This document shows positions 34,849 to 44,238 of a stretch of DNA of 64,000 bases, one piece after another (positions within the stretch are counted from its first letter, which is position 1; every line of letters begins with the position of its first letter). The DNA is from Sphingobacterium sp. GTDB lineage: Bacteria; Bacteroidota; Bacteroidia; Sphingobacteriales; Sphingobacteriaceae. Location of the stretch: the NCBI GenBank assembly GCA_022712315.1, contig JALAGS010000162.1:1-64000 (forward strand), given 5' to 3'. The translations under genes were made by a program, and so were the position numbers. The notes below the pieces were generated by a model. It was not told the origin of the DNA. It made no database searches and was given only the letters and a program-made list of their open reading frames with translations.

Positions 34849-36237
34849 ATGAATTACGACATCATTGTAATCGGTAGTGGTCCAGGCGGGTATGTTGCTG
34901 CCATTAGAGCCGCTCAGTTAGGGTTCAAAACAGCGATTATTGAACGCGAATCATTAGGCGGAATTTGTCTAAACTGGGGCTGTATCCCTACAAAAGCATT
35001 ATTGAAAAGTGCTCAGGTATTTGAATATTTAAACCATGCCGCTGATTACGGCATCAATGTTCAAGGTGGTGAGGCTGATTTTGAAGCTATCGTCAAAAGA
35101 AGTCGCGGGGTTGCTGAAGGAATGAGTAAAGGTATTCAGTTCTTGATGAAAAAGAATAAAATCGACGTTATCAATGGAACTGCAAAAATTAAAAAAGGTG
35201 GTAAAATCGATGTGAAAGGCGCAGACGGTTCTACTAAAGAATATTCGGCAAAACATACCATCCTAGCGACTGGTGCACGTTCTCGTGAATTGCCTAATTT
35301 ACCTCAGGATGGTAAAAAAATCATCGGTTACCGTCAGGCAATGACACTTCCTAAACAACCAAAATCTTTAGTTGTTGTAGGATCAGGTGCTATTGGCGTT
35401 GAGTTTGCGTATTTCTATAATGCAATCGGAACCAAAGTAACTATCGTTGAATTTATGGATAGAATCGTTCCTGTTGAAGATGAAGAAATCTCAAAACAAT
35501 TAGAGAAAAGCTTAAAGAAACAGGGCATTAATATCCTTACTAAATCAGAAGTTCAATCTGTTGACACATCGGGAGAATTGAGCAAGGTTTCGATCAAAAC
35601 TGAAAAAGGTATTGAAGTTATCGAAGCAGAAGTTGTATTATCTGCTGTAGGTATTGCTCCAAATATCGAGAACATCGGATTAGAAGAGGTTGGTGTAAAA
35701 ACTGATCGTGGACGTGTTGTTGTAGATGACTTCTACAAAACAAACATCGAAGGCGTATATGCTATCGGTGACATTGTTAAAGGCCAAGCCTTGGCGCACG
35801 TCGCTTCAGCAGAAGGTATCACCTGCGTTGAAAAAATCAAAGGTCTTCATGTAGAACCTATCGATTACAACAATATCCCTGGTTGTACGTATTGCTCTCC
35901 AGAAATTGCTTCTGTTGGTTATACTGAAAAAGCAGCAAAAGAAGCTGGATATGAAGTTAAAGTAGGTAAATTCCCATTCTCAGCGTCAGGAAAAGCTTCA
36001 GCTGCTGGTGCGAAAGATGGCTTTGTCAAAGTTATCTTTGACGCTAAATATGGTGAATTCCTAGGTGCACACCTAATTGGAGCTAATGTTACAGAAATGA
36101 TTGCAGAGGTGGTGGTTGCCCGTAAATTGGAAACAACAGGCCATGAAATGATTAAAACGATCCATCCTCACCCAACAATGAGTGAAGCGATCATGGAAGC
36201 TTGTGCTGATGCTTACGGTGAGGTAATCCACTTATAG
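34849..36237 (+). CDS. lpdA: Dihydrolipoyl dehydrogenase (second copy)
   Basis: The 462-residue product (ATG 34849) has GSGPGGYVAAIRAA, redox disulfide GGICLNWGCIPTK, NAD loop GSGAIGVEFAYFY and the C-terminal HPHPTMSEA catalytic motif. The TK after CIP and the overall form match the lpd usually tied to the pyruvate dehydrogenase complex, while the first copy resembles the 2-oxoglutarate or glycine-cleavage type; that assignment is tentative. A TACTTTTG -7 box lies about 75 bases upstream. Confidence 0.94.
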   Translation: MNYDIIVIGSGPGGYVAAIRAAQLGFKTAIIERESLGGICLNWGCIPTKALLKSAQVFEYLNHAADYGINVQGGEADFEAIVKRSRGVAEGMSKGIQFLMKKNKIDVINGTAKIKKGGKIDVKGADGSTKEYSAKHTILATGARSRELPNLPQDGKKIIGYRQAMTLPKQPKSLVVVGSGAIGVEFAYFYNAIGTKVTIVEFMDRIVPVEDEEISKQLEKSLKKQGINILTKSEVQSVDTSGELSKVSIKTEKGIEVIEAEVVLSAVGIAPNIENIGLEEVGVKTDRGRVVVDDFYKTNIEGVYAIGDIVKGQALAHVASAEGITCVEKIKGLHVEPIDYNNIPGCTYCSPEIASVGYTEKAAKEAGYEVKVGKFPFSASGKASAAGAKDGFVKVIFDAKYGEFLGAHLIGANVTEMIAEVVVARKLETTGHEMIKTIHPHPTMSEAIMEACADAYGEVIHL

Positions 36238-36246
36238 TATTTGCAA

Positions 36247-36310
36247 TAACTTCATAAAACTAAAAAGGGGAAAATCTAATGATTTTCCCCTTTTTAGTTT
36301 TATGAAGTTA
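36247..36310. terminator. Exceptionally long bidirectional terminator hairpin
   Basis: Arms 36247-36276 and 36281-36310 are perfectly complementary over 30 bases around a TAAT loop. The core is AAAAAGGGGAAAA. It separates the converging lpdA and LacI-type genes. Confidence 0.85.
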
Positions 36311-36323
36311 CAGATAAATGTGA

Positions 36324-37328
36324 TTACATAACTAGCCTCGACTTAAAGACTATCTGTTGGTCCACAATTTCTGTATTATCAATCCGATCAAATAAAATTT
36401 CAGCCGCCTTGCGCGCCTGCATCCCTGGAAATTGTTCAATGCGTCCCATCGGTGGATTTTCCATATACTGCCATAGTGGATAGTTGGCATAACTAATAAA
36501 GAAAATATCTTGATTTAAGACAAGGCCTTTTTGTCGGGCCGCTTTCATCAGATCAAGTGTGACAAAATCATTAAAAGAGATAATGGCAGAAGGGCGCTCG
36601 GACATCGCAAATATACTGTCCATCGCTTTCTCATTTCCTTCTGTACTCAAATCTGTTTCGATGATATTTTTCTCCAGAATGTCCATATCATTCCTTTTCA
36701 TAGCGGATAGATAGGCTACCTTTCTATCTTCACTTGCAGGTAATGTTTTCGGTCCATTTACAAGTGCGATGACTTTATGCCCACGTGCTACAAAAGCATC
36801 GACTGCTTCGTTCATCCCAGTAGAAAGATCACTCTGCACTTTATTGATATTAGGCAAACTAGGCACACAGTCAAAGAAAACAATCGGAATACCGGAAGCT
36901 TCCAACTTTTCGATAAACTCCAAATTGGTTGTCTTCTTACCTATAGACATCAAAATCCCGTCGACACGGTGGTTTTTAAACGTTTTCAAGATCTGCTCTT
37001 CACGATCCGGGTCATCCAGCGATTGTCCCATCAAAACAGTATATCGATGTTCTGATGCAACATTTTCAATTTCACTGATAGCGAACGAGAAAAATGGCTC
37101 CGACAGACTCGGCAAGATCACAGCAATAGTGAATGTCTTACGTTGCTTGAAGAATATAGCCGTCTGATTGGGTTCATAATTCAATTCTTCGGCCATCTTT
37201 TTAACTCGCATTGTTGTTACCAATCCAATACTGGGGTGATCATTCAATGCTCTAGAAACTGTCGAAGGACTGATTTTCAGCTTCTTGGCAATTTCTTTAA
37301 TCGTGGCAGGCTTGTTCACTTTATTCAT
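36324..37328 (-). CDS. LacI family transcriptional regulator
   Basis: The product has a LacI helix-turn-helix (TIKEIAKKLKISPSTVSRALN, about residues 8-28 from the preferred start) with the hinge helix near residue 55, then a periplasmic-binding-protein-like sensor domain (about 64-330). I prefer the ATG at 37328 (334 residues) since the HTH then begins at the usual distance; an in-frame start at 37376 would add 16 residues. No sugar-use operon is adjacent, so the target is unknown. Confidence 0.88.
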   Translation of the reverse strand: MNKVNKPATIKEIAKKLKISPSTVSRALNDHPSIGLVTTMRVKKMAEELNYEPNQTAIFFKQRKTFTIAVILPSLSEPFFSFAISEIENVASEHRYTVLMGQSLDDPDREEQILKTFKNHRVDGILMSIGKKTTNLEFIEKLEASGIPIVFFDCVPSLPNINKVQSDLSTGMNEAVDAFVARGHKVIALVNGPKTLPASEDRKVAYLSAMKRNDMDILEKNIIETDLSTEGNEKAMDSIFAMSERPSAIISFNDFVTLDLMKAARQKGLVLNQDIFFISYANYPLWQYMENPPMGRIEQFPGMQARKAAEILFDRIDNTEIVDQQIVFKSRLVM

Positions 37329-37455
37329 AAATCCAAGGGCTTTATATAAAAATAGGGCTTTTATATCCCTAATCATAATTTTTTTTCAACAATATTGGCT
37401 ACGATTTTAATGACAATTATTGTTGGTAGATTAAACAAAGATACTTACTGTAGAC

Positions 37456-37986
37456 TTAGTCTACAAATTGAATTTCGGCAGCTTCCACTGCAAACTCCGT
37501 GGCAAGGAACTCCAATGGCTCTATTCCCCTAAAAAGGAGTTCATCCTTAAAATAAACTTTTATCTTGTCATTATATTCGCCCCAATCCACAAATTTCACT
37601 TTGTTGAGCTGTTCAAGTGGGTTCCCTTTCGTTAGGATACAGATGTGCTTATCAGCAGCTTTTAACTGCGCAAACAGGGTGTTAATATGCTCAAACAAAT
37701 GCAACCGTAGAGGCAAAATAGCATTCACATGAAGCCGCTCAAAATTTTCCTTATATTTTTGATCAAATCCAAAGGTTTGCTGTGCATGTTCAAACAATAA
37801 ATGTTCCCCCTGATGTTCAAGGTGATTTTTCATAAAATGAACTAAATCTGCCTGTGGAGGAACGGTTTCTGTAAATTCTATAAAATTTGCGAAAAGATAA
37901 TACACTTGCAGTAAGTAATCCTTTTTTGGAAAAACAACATCATCTAATTCAAAAACATATACCTTTTTCTCTTCTGGAAATAGCAT
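37456..37986 (-). CDS. Degenerate HAD-like protein
   Basis: The 176-residue product opens with KVYVFELDDVVFPKKDYLLQVY, which lines up with HAD motif I (FDLDDTL), but the nucleophilic aspartate is replaced by glutamate (ELDD). A motif II-like CILTKGN follows at about 116-122. Motif IV acidic residues are not evident, since the protein ends soon after AEIQFVD. It may be an inactive or repurposed HAD fold. It is a separate gene with no clear partner. Confidence 0.6.
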   Translation of the reverse strand: MLFPEEKKVYVFELDDVVFPKKDYLLQVYYLFANFIEFTETVPPQADLVHFMKNHLEHQGEHLLFEHAQQTFGFDQKYKENFERLHVNAILPLRLHLFEHINTLFAQLKAADKHICILTKGNPLEQLNKVKFVDWGEYNDKIKVYFKDELLFRGIEPLEFLATEFAVEAAEIQFVD

Positions 37987-38062
37987 GCGTATAAAAGCTT
38001 AAAGTTAAGGGCTGTATCAACATCGTTGGAACGATTATCATGTAAGCCACAAAAGTTATATT

Positions 38063-38542
38063 TTATTTGGATACACAGATTAGTGCCAGATCCTCACCGG
38101 AATCTGATGTGGCAAATAATCCGTCCAATGATCTTTCAAAAGTCGTCGAATCCAGTAAATTGCTACCCTTTACAAGAAGCTTATAAGGCAAGTCAGCTGG
38201 TGGGTTTTCCATAACGGGAATAGTTTCTAGCAGATCCTTATCCGGCACAAGAACCGAAATTTGATACTCCTCAAATAAAACTTTCGCTTCAGAAAGCGGC
38301 TCCAGTTCGAAACCACCCAAAGGCAACACATAATTAACCTGCTGATCCAAACTTAATTTAAGCACCTCGTGTGCAAAAGTAGGGAGAAGTCCTTTCGGAA
38401 TCTTGGCATAGTTACCTGATTTTAGCAGCAATTCAGGAATATCTTCTGAACTTGCATAGATGACTTCAAAATCAGGTCCCAATCTTTTAGCGATACGCAT
38501 TGCCAATGGTCTGGTCCCGAAAGTGATAAGTATTTTCTTCAT
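38063..38542 (-). CDS. Stand-alone PreATP-grasp-like protein
   Basis: The 159-residue product begins MKKILITFGTRPLAMRIAKRLG and continues with VIYASSEDIPELL and VNYVLPLGGFELEPLSEAKVLFEEYQISVLVPDKDLL. This is the Rossmann-like PreATP-grasp domain that precedes ATP-grasp ligase domains. The ATP-grasp part itself is absent: the frame ends about 50 residues later and no continuation is seen in neighbouring frames. Function unknown. Confidence 0.55.
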   Translation of the reverse strand: MKKILITFGTRPLAMRIAKRLGPDFEVIYASSEDIPELLLKSGNYAKIPKGLLPTFAHEVLKLSLDQQVNYVLPLGGFELEPLSEAKVLFEEYQISVLVPDKDLLETIPVMENPPADLPYKLLVKGSNLLDSTTFERSLDGLFATSDSGEDLALICVSK

Positions 38543-38590
38543 TAAAAATAACGTTATAGCCCCCCTTTATATAGGGGTATTTTAATTTTG

Positions 38591-39244
38591 TTACACGACT
38601 AGCCCATCCCGCATATGAATCGTTCGATCGGAAATCCGGGCAAGTTCCTCATTATGGGTAACGATAATAAACGTCTGTTGAAATTTGTTTCTAAGATCAA
38701 AAAACAATTGATGTAAAGCGGCAGCATTTTCCGAGTCGAGATTACCAGAGGGTTCATCCGCCAAAATAATGGAGGGATCATTGATCAGGGCACGAGCTAC
38801 AGAAACACGTTGTTGCTCGCCTCCAGACATTTCTGCAGGCTTGTGGTCAATACGATGTGAAACCCCTAATAGCTCAAGCAGTTCCTTTGCTTTAGTTTCC
38901 GCCTCAGATCTCCCCTTTCCCTGTATAAAAGCCGGAATACACACATTTTCAAGTGCTGTAAATTCAGGCAACAAATGGTGGAATTGAAATACAAAACCGA
39001 TATGTTCATTCCGGAAGGCACTCAACTTTTTGGCGTTTAATTTTTGAACATCCACACCATTGATGAAAACTGATCCCCGATCAGGTTTATCTAGGGTGCC
39101 GATGATGTGCAACAGCGTACTTTTACCTGCCCCTGAGGCACCGACGATGCTGACGATTTCACCTTTTTCAACGTCAATATCAACACCTTTTAAAATTGGC
39201 AATGATCCATAAGCTTTGTGAATTCCTTGAGCATGTAACATCAT
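38591..39244 (-). CDS. lolD: LolD-like ABC transporter ATP-binding protein
   Basis: The 217-residue product has Walker [11 protein letters not shown]-loop [18 protein letters not shown], signature MSGGEQQRV, Walker [13 protein letters not shown] and switch VTHNEEL. The HHLLPEF stretch and lack of a C-terminal extension fit LolD, which powers lipoprotein release from the inner membrane. LolC/E-type permease genes are not adjacent. A TATCTTTG box lies four bases before the first of two tandem ATGs. Confidence 0.87.
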   Translation of the reverse strand: MMLHAQGIHKAYGSLPILKGVDIDVEKGEIVSIVGASGAGKSTLLHIIGTLDKPDRGSVFINGVDVQKLNAKKLSAFRNEHIGFVFQFHHLLPEFTALENVCIPAFIQGKGRSEAETKAKELLELLGVSHRIDHKPAEMSGGEQQRVSVARALINDPSIILADEPSGNLDSENAAALHQLFFDLRNKFQQTFIIVTHNEELARISDRTIHMRDGLVV

Positions 39245-39256
39245 AGGACAAAGATA
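39245..39256 (-). promoter_or_regulatory. -7 box four bases before lolD
   Basis: On the minus strand, TATCTTTG then TCCT then ATG. The spacing puts the expected transcript start at the start codon. Confidence 0.5.
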
Positions 39257-39402
39257 AATAAATTTACGATACCACGTGTTTGAATAAATAAGCAGTTATT
39301 TCTCTATTTCAGCCATTTTATTTTACCCAAATGTCAAAAAATAGATAAAAGAGCAATTTATCCCTTGTCTTATCCCTCAAAAAAACATATTTTTACGCCA
39401 AA

Positions 39403-39410
39403 TATTTTTG
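39403..39410 (+). promoter_or_regulatory. -7 box three bases before sucC
   Basis: TATTTTTG then CAA then ATG at 39414. If used, the mRNA would be leaderless. Confidence 0.45.
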
Positions 39411-39413
39411 CAA

Positions 39414-40607
39414 ATGAACATTCACGAATATCAAGGAAAACAAATACTAAAGAGCTTTGGTGTGCGCGTACAGGAAGGTATCGTAGCAGATACTCCAGAG
39501 CAAGCTGTGGAAGCGGCTAAAAAAATGAAAGAAGACTACAATTCTGATTGGGTTGTTGTCAAAGCTCAAATTCACGCTGGTGGCCGTGGTAAAGGTGGTG
39601 GTGTCAAGTTAGCTAAGAACTTAGATGAGGTCAAACAACGAGCTACTGACATCATTGGTATGCAATTAGTAACGCCTCAAACTGGACCTGAAGGTAAAAA
39701 AGTAAATAAAGTCTTGGTTGCTCAAGACGTTTACTACCCAGGCGAGAGCGAAACAAAAGAATTCTACATGTCTGTATTACTAGACCGTGCTAAAGGACGT
39801 AACATCGTTATGTACTCTACAGAAGGTGGTATGGATATCGAAGAAGTTGCAGAAAAAACACCACACTTGATTTTCAAAGAAGAAATCGATCCAAAAGTAG
39901 GCTTACAAGGATTCCAAGCACGTAAAATTGCTTTCAACCTAGGTCTTTCAGGTGCTGCACACAAAGAAATGGTAAAATTTGTTGCTGCTCTTTACAAAGC
40001 ATACGATTCTACAGACTCTTCTATGTTTGAGATCAATCCAGTACTGAAAACTTCAGACGATAAGATCTTAGCAGTTGATGCGAAAGTAAATCTTGATGAG
40101 AACGCACTATACCGTCACCCTGATTACGCAGCAATGCGTGACGTGACTGAGGAAGATCCAACAGAAGTTGAAGCTGGTGAATCGAACCTTAACTATGTTA
40201 AATTAGATGGTAACGTAGGTTGTATGGTAAATGGTGCTGGTTTAGCAATGGCGACAATGGATATCATCAAATTGGCTGGTGGTGAACCTGCAAATTTCTT
40301 GGACGTTGGTGGTACTGCAAATGCTGAAACTGTGAAAGCTGGTTTCAATATCATCTTAAAAGACCCTAATGTAAAAGCGATCTTAATTAATATCTTCGGT
40401 GGTATTGTTCGTTGTGACCGCGTCGCTCAAGGTGTAATTGATGCTTATAGCGAAATCGGCAACATTCCTGTGCCTATTATCGTTCGTCTTCAAGGTACTA
40501 ATGCTGAAGAAGCGAAAAAATTAATTGATGAATCAGGTTTACAGGTTTATTCTGCAATCTTATTGAAAGAAGCTGCTGAATTAGTAACAAAAGTATTGAA
40601 AGGTTAA
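39414..40607 (+). CDS. sucC: Succinyl-CoA ligase (ADP-forming) beta subunit
   Basis: The 397-residue product begins [17 protein letters not shown] with an ATP-grasp domain ([18 protein letters not shown]) and the C-terminal CoA-ligase domain ([24 protein letters not shown]). It makes ATP from succinyl-CoA in the citric acid cycle with SucD, which is not adjacent, a common arrangement in this phylum. Codon choice is noticeably uniform and GC-ending C/T-rich, as in highly expressed genes. ATG 39414 is preferred to the TTG two codons earlier. Confidence 0.96.
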   Translation: MNIHEYQGKQILKSFGVRVQEGIVADTPEQAVEAAKKMKEDYNSDWVVVKAQIHAGGRGKGGGVKLAKNLDEVKQRATDIIGMQLVTPQTGPEGKKVNKVLVAQDVYYPGESETKEFYMSVLLDRAKGRNIVMYSTEGGMDIEEVAEKTPHLIFKEEIDPKVGLQGFQARKIAFNLGLSGAAHKEMVKFVAALYKAYDSTDSSMFEINPVLKTSDDKILAVDAKVNLDENALYRHPDYAAMRDVTEEDPTEVEAGESNLNYVKLDGNVGCMVNGAGLAMATMDIIKLAGGEPANFLDVGGTANAETVKAGFNIILKDPNVKAILINIFGGIVRCDRVAQGVIDAYSEIGNIPVPIIVRLQGTNAEEAKKLIDESGLQVYSAILLKEAAELVTKVLKG

Positions 40608-40627
40608 TTCCTTTTTAATCATCATAG

Positions 40628-40661
40628 AAAAACGCGGATTAACTTTTAATCCGCGTTTTTT
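40628..40661 (+). terminator. Terminator after sucC
   Basis: A perfect 15-bp stem (40628-40642 with 40646-40660), GC core ACGCGGATT, T6 tail. The remaining 265 bases to asnS hold no gene; a TATTTTTG box at about 40868-40875 may be its promoter. Confidence 0.88.
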
Positions 40662-40926
40662 GTTTCTACATCTCAATTTAATTGATCCATCCCTCTAAAA
40701 GGCCGCCTCCCACCAATCGCTGATCATGTCAAAGCAACGTATATCGCTTCTCCGGCTTTCAGTTTTCACCTATTTTTATTTCATAATCTATTTCCGTTCT
40801 CGGGATAATTAACCGCTATTAAATGAATTAAATCAACATTTATAGCCAATAAACCAACAGAATAGCTTATTTTTGTATTGCTTTTTTAACAAAGCATCTT
40901 TTACAAGTCAATCTCCAAAAATTAAG

Positions 40927-42372
40927 ATGGAACACACAAGAATAAAGGAACTATTGAATGCCACAGAATTTGGCAAAGAGGTCGTTGTTAAAGGTTGGGT
41001 AAGAACTTTCCGTAACAATCAGTTTATAGCAATCAATGACGGTTCGTCAATCAATAATATTCAAGCAGTTGTCGATTTTGAAAATACACCTGAAGATATC
41101 TTAAAACGTATCACCACTGGAGCGGCAGTTCGCGTAAAAGGTCAATTGATAGAATCATTGGGCAAAGGCCAGAAAGTTGAGGTTAAAGCGACTGAAGTAA
41201 GTATTATTGGCGACTCTGACCCCGAAAAATATCCTTTACAACCAAAAAAACATAGCTTAGAGTTTTTACGTGAAATCGCACATTTGCGTTTCCGCACCGG
41301 GACATTCAATGCTGTATTCAAGGTTCGTAATGCGCTAGCATTTGCTGTACACAAGTTTTTTCAGGAAAATGACTTCGTCTACATGCATACACCAATCATT
41401 ACTGGTTCTGATGCGGAAGGTGCTGGAGAAATGTTTCAGGTTACAACCTTGGATTTAAAGAATCCTCCACGCAAAGAAAATGGAGATATCGATTTCAAAG
41501 AAGATTTTTTTGGAAAATCTACCAACCTAACGGTATCAGGCCAATTGGAAGGGGAGCTGGGTGCTATGGCGTTTGGAAACATCTATACTTTCGGCCCAAC
41601 ATTCAGAGCAGAGAATTCAAATACGACACGTCACTTAGCTGAATTCTGGATGATCGAGCCTGAAATGGCTTTTTATGAATTAGAAGACAACATGGATCTG
41701 GCCGAGGCTTTACTGAAATATGTTATTAAATATGCTTTAGAAAATTGCCCGGAAGAAATTGAGTTCTTGAAAAATAGGTTACTAGAGGAAGAGAAGTCAA
41801 AACCAGCCGCAGAACGCTCAGAATTAAATCTTATTGAAAAATTAAATTTTGTTTTGGCGAACGATTTTGAACGTGTTACTTACACCGACGCTGTTGAGAT
41901 CTTAAAACGTAGCAAGCCAAACCAAAAGAAACAATTCAAATATCTAATTGATGATTGGGGAGCAGATCTACAATCGGAACATGAGCGTTATCTGGTAGAG
42001 AAGCACTTCAAAAAACCAGTTATCTTAACAGACTATCCTCGGGAGATTAAATCATTCTACATGAAGCAAAATGAACCTGATGAACAAGGAAGAAACACGG
42101 TTCGGGCGATGGATATTCTTTTCCCAGGTATTGGTGAAATGGTAGGTGGTTCCCAACGTGAGGAAAACCTTGAACGCTTATTGGACCGCATGGCCGAAGT
42201 GGGTATCCCTGCCGAAGAAATGGAGTGGTTTTTGGATACCCGCCGTTTTGGTTCGGTACCACATTCAGGATTTGGCGTAGGTTTTGAACGTCTCGTCCTC
42301 TTCACAACAGGGATGACAAATATCCGCGATGTGATTCCATTCCCGCGCACGCCGAAAAACGCAGAATTTTAA
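40927..42372 (+). CDS. asnS: Asparagine-tRNA ligase
   Basis: The 481-residue class IIb synthetase begins [10 protein letters not shown] with an OB-fold anticodon-binding domain (about 15-110), then the catalytic core: motif 2 [28 protein letters not shown] and motif 3 [12 protein letters not shown]. The sequence FWMIEPE separates AsnRS from AspRS. I chose ATG 40927 since upstream residues are not AsnRS-like. It is a single gene with terminator. Confidence 0.96.
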   Translation: MEHTRIKELLNATEFGKEVVVKGWVRTFRNNQFIAINDGSSINNIQAVVDFENTPEDILKRITTGAAVRVKGQLIESLGKGQKVEVKATEVSIIGDSDPEKYPLQPKKHSLEFLREIAHLRFRTGTFNAVFKVRNALAFAVHKFFQENDFVYMHTPIITGSDAEGAGEMFQVTTLDLKNPPRKENGDIDFKEDFFGKSTNLTVSGQLEGELGAMAFGNIYTFGPTFRAENSNTTRHLAEFWMIEPEMAFYELEDNMDLAEALLKYVIKYALENCPEEIEFLKNRLLEEEKSKPAAERSELNLIEKLNFVLANDFERVTYTDAVEILKRSKPNQKKQFKYLIDDWGADLQSEHERYLVEKHFKKPVILTDYPREIKSFYMKQNEPDEQGRNTVRAMDILFPGIGEMVGGSQREENLERLLDRMAEVGIPAEEMEWFLDTRRFGSVPHSGFGVGFERLVLFTTGMTNIRDVIPFPRTPKNAEF

Positions 42373-42375
42373 CAT

Positions 42376-42420
42376 AAAAAAACAACAGCCAAAACAAAAT
42401 ATTTTGGCTGTTGTTTTTTT
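42376..42420 (+). terminator. Terminator after asnS
   Basis: A perfect 19-bp stem (42376-42394 with 42402-42420) around a 7-base loop, with a T7 end. It starts directly after the stop. Confidence 0.9.
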
Positions 42421-42516
42421 AGATAGAACATGTGAATTCAAAATGGCCTATACTTATTGACCTCCTCTGAAAGGCTTGAGATTAGCGCTAGTTTATGGCA
42501 CCTAATAAAGAAAAAA

Positions 42517-43137
42517 ATGCTTATTAAGATATATAACGACAATCCCAACCCCAAAGCAATAGAACAGGCAGTTGATATTCTTCGCCGTGGCGGCGTAATC
42601 ATCTACCCTACGGATACTGTATATGGTATCGGCTGCGATATCACGCAACAAAAAGCAATCGAACGGGTATGCGAAATTAGAGGTTTAAAGCCAGAAAAAG
42701 CAAACCTATCGTTTATTTGTTATGATCTAACGGATATCTCACAGTACACAAAGTCTTTCGATACGTCCGTATTTCGAGTCCTAAAAAAGGCATTACCAGG
42801 CCCCTTCACTTTTATCTTTAATGCAACCACTAAAGTCCCGAAATTACTAAGCTCAAAAAAGAAGACCGTTGGTATCCGTGTCCCTGATAATAATATTGTT
42901 CGTGAAATTGTCAAACAGCTAGGCAACCCTATTGTGACTGCCTCCATCCACGATGAAGACGAAATTATCGAATATTCCACTGATCCGGAATTAATCCATG
43001 AAAAATATGAGGGCCTGGTGGACGCGGTAATCGATGGTGGTTATGGCGACAATGTAGCATCAACCGTAGTAGATCTAACAGAAGGAACTTTCGATGTTAT
43101 TCGTGAAGGTAAAGGTGATCTCGAACAGTATTTGTAA
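42517..43137 (+). CDS. YrdC/Sua5/YciO family protein
   Basis: The 206-residue product has the YrdC domain hallmarks: GGVIIYPTDTVYGIGCDI, RGLKPEKANLSFIC, LPGPFTFIF and VGIRVPDN. Family members make threonylcarbamoyl-AMP for the t6A tRNA modification (TsaC/Sua5). The short length without a Sua5 C-terminal domain and the LxPEKANLSFI variant are closer to YciO, whose role in t6A is less certain. ATG 42517 is chosen. It borders the candidate replication origin. Confidence 0.85.
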   Translation: MLIKIYNDNPNPKAIEQAVDILRRGGVIIYPTDTVYGIGCDITQQKAIERVCEIRGLKPEKANLSFICYDLTDISQYTKSFDTSVFRVLKKALPGPFTFIFNATTKVPKLLSSKKKTVGIRVPDNNIVREIVKQLGNPIVTASIHDEDEIIEYSTDPELIHEKYEGLVDAVIDGGYGDNVASTVVDLTEGTFDVIREGKGDLEQYL

Positions 43138-43211
43138 TATCTCAACATTCTGCACATCTAAAGCACATGCACAAACCAGACAAATCCATCAGACAAAGAC
43201 TGTTGGCATTT

Positions 43212-43484
43212 TGTGCATAACATTCCATTCCGCAAAATTTAGCAACGACTTATCAACAATAATAACCACTTATCAACACTAATAATGTTGATAAGTGGAA
43301 TTAACGATACATTCATTTTGTATAAATGTGAACAAACAAACACTTATCAACATAAAAATGTTTAAAAACAGGCCAGATAAAATCTGAGAACGAACTCAAA
43401 ATGTGAAAAACTAATAGGTTATTAACACTAAAATGTGAATAAATCATCTATTTCCGCGATGTATCAAAAATATAATGTGCATAA
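43212..43484. other. Candidate chromosomal replication origin (DnaA-box cluster)
   Basis: Ten DnaA-box-like nonamers lie in this AT-rich gap. Perfect TTATNCACA or TTTTNCACA matches on the minus strand: 43212-43220, 43402-43410, 43434-43442 and 43476-43484. TTATCAACA: 43250-43258, 43270-43278, 43344-43352 and (minus) 43286-43294. Near matches: 43327-43335 and 43419-43427. Two of them form a 13-bp palindrome (43266-43278 with 43286-43298). recF and a DUF721/DciA gene lie 1.5-3 kb away. No gene is seen in 43138-43515. dnaA itself is not in the window, as is common in this phylum. Confidence 0.65.
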
Positions 43485-43515
43485 AAAAGCACAACTAACA
43501 TTAGTCTGTTAAAAG

Positions 43516-43950
43516 TTAAGAATTCCCCTCAACACGTGTTTTTATCGCTTTGTTGAAAAGATCAAATCCATGTCTTGTTTCTATTAACAATTTTCCCAGA
43601 AAAGGAACTAACAAACCAGAAAATAGCTCGCCCTGCACAAACCTAATCCCCCCTGCAGCAACTTGCTCTAACTTAAAGTAATGCTCACCATCAAAAATAC
43701 CAGGAATAAATAAATCCCCTTTCCATCTCAACTCCCTATTCCGTTCAATAACTAGGAATTTTGGATTCATTTTGATCTTAAATCCGTTTGGTTGTTCTAA
43801 CAGGACTTTGCAACGTTTTCCTACGACCGGCTGCCGGTCAAACTGCTTAATTGTTGGACTCCATAGGGAGTAAGCCTCAAATTCGCTTAACACCCGCCAA
43901 ACGTCTTCCACTGTTGCATCAATAAGGATGCTTGTTTCAATATTTTTCAT
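43516..43950 (-). CDS. SRPBCC (START-like) domain protein
   Basis: The 144-residue product is one SRPBCC fold: SILIDATVEDVWRVLSEFEAYSLWSPTI at the start, a central beta sheet with RELRWKGDLFIPGIFDGEHYFKLE, and a long C-terminal helix (about 115-140). Such proteins bind hydrophobic ligands; specific function is unknown. It stands alone, with 288 bases of gene-free DNA upstream that include the 12-base palindrome AAGGTATACCTT near 44111. Confidence 0.8.
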   Translation of the reverse strand: MKNIETSILIDATVEDVWRVLSEFEAYSLWSPTIKQFDRQPVVGKRCKVLLEQPNGFKIKMNPKFLVIERNRELRWKGDLFIPGIFDGEHYFKLEQVAAGGIRFVQGELFSGLLVPFLGKLLIETRHGFDLFNKAIKTRVEGNS

Positions 43951-44238
43951 CGCTTTCGTTTTAATAGATGAAATAAACAGACCTCTTTGGCATCCACCCC
44001 ATATTCTTTCCTATTACATATGAAGATATGGTATAGACAGTGTCCACCAGCCGGTAACTGAGTGCCATCTTAAATTACATTTAATCCCCAAAAGAGGCTA
44101 TTTATAGGATAAGGTATACCTTTCGGTCAAACAACTTTATAGCATATAAAATTGTGATACCTTCTACTAAGCATCAGCCTCCGTTAATGGATATACGACA
44201 AAACTAGGATAAGATAGAAAGATGACGCTTGACTTTTA

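Noticed and set aside
43266..43298. Rho-independent terminator for the YrdC-family gene
   Set aside because: The 13-bp palindrome has no T tail on either strand and its arms are the TTATCAACA nonamer repeated elsewhere in the same gap, so a DnaA-binding role is favoured.
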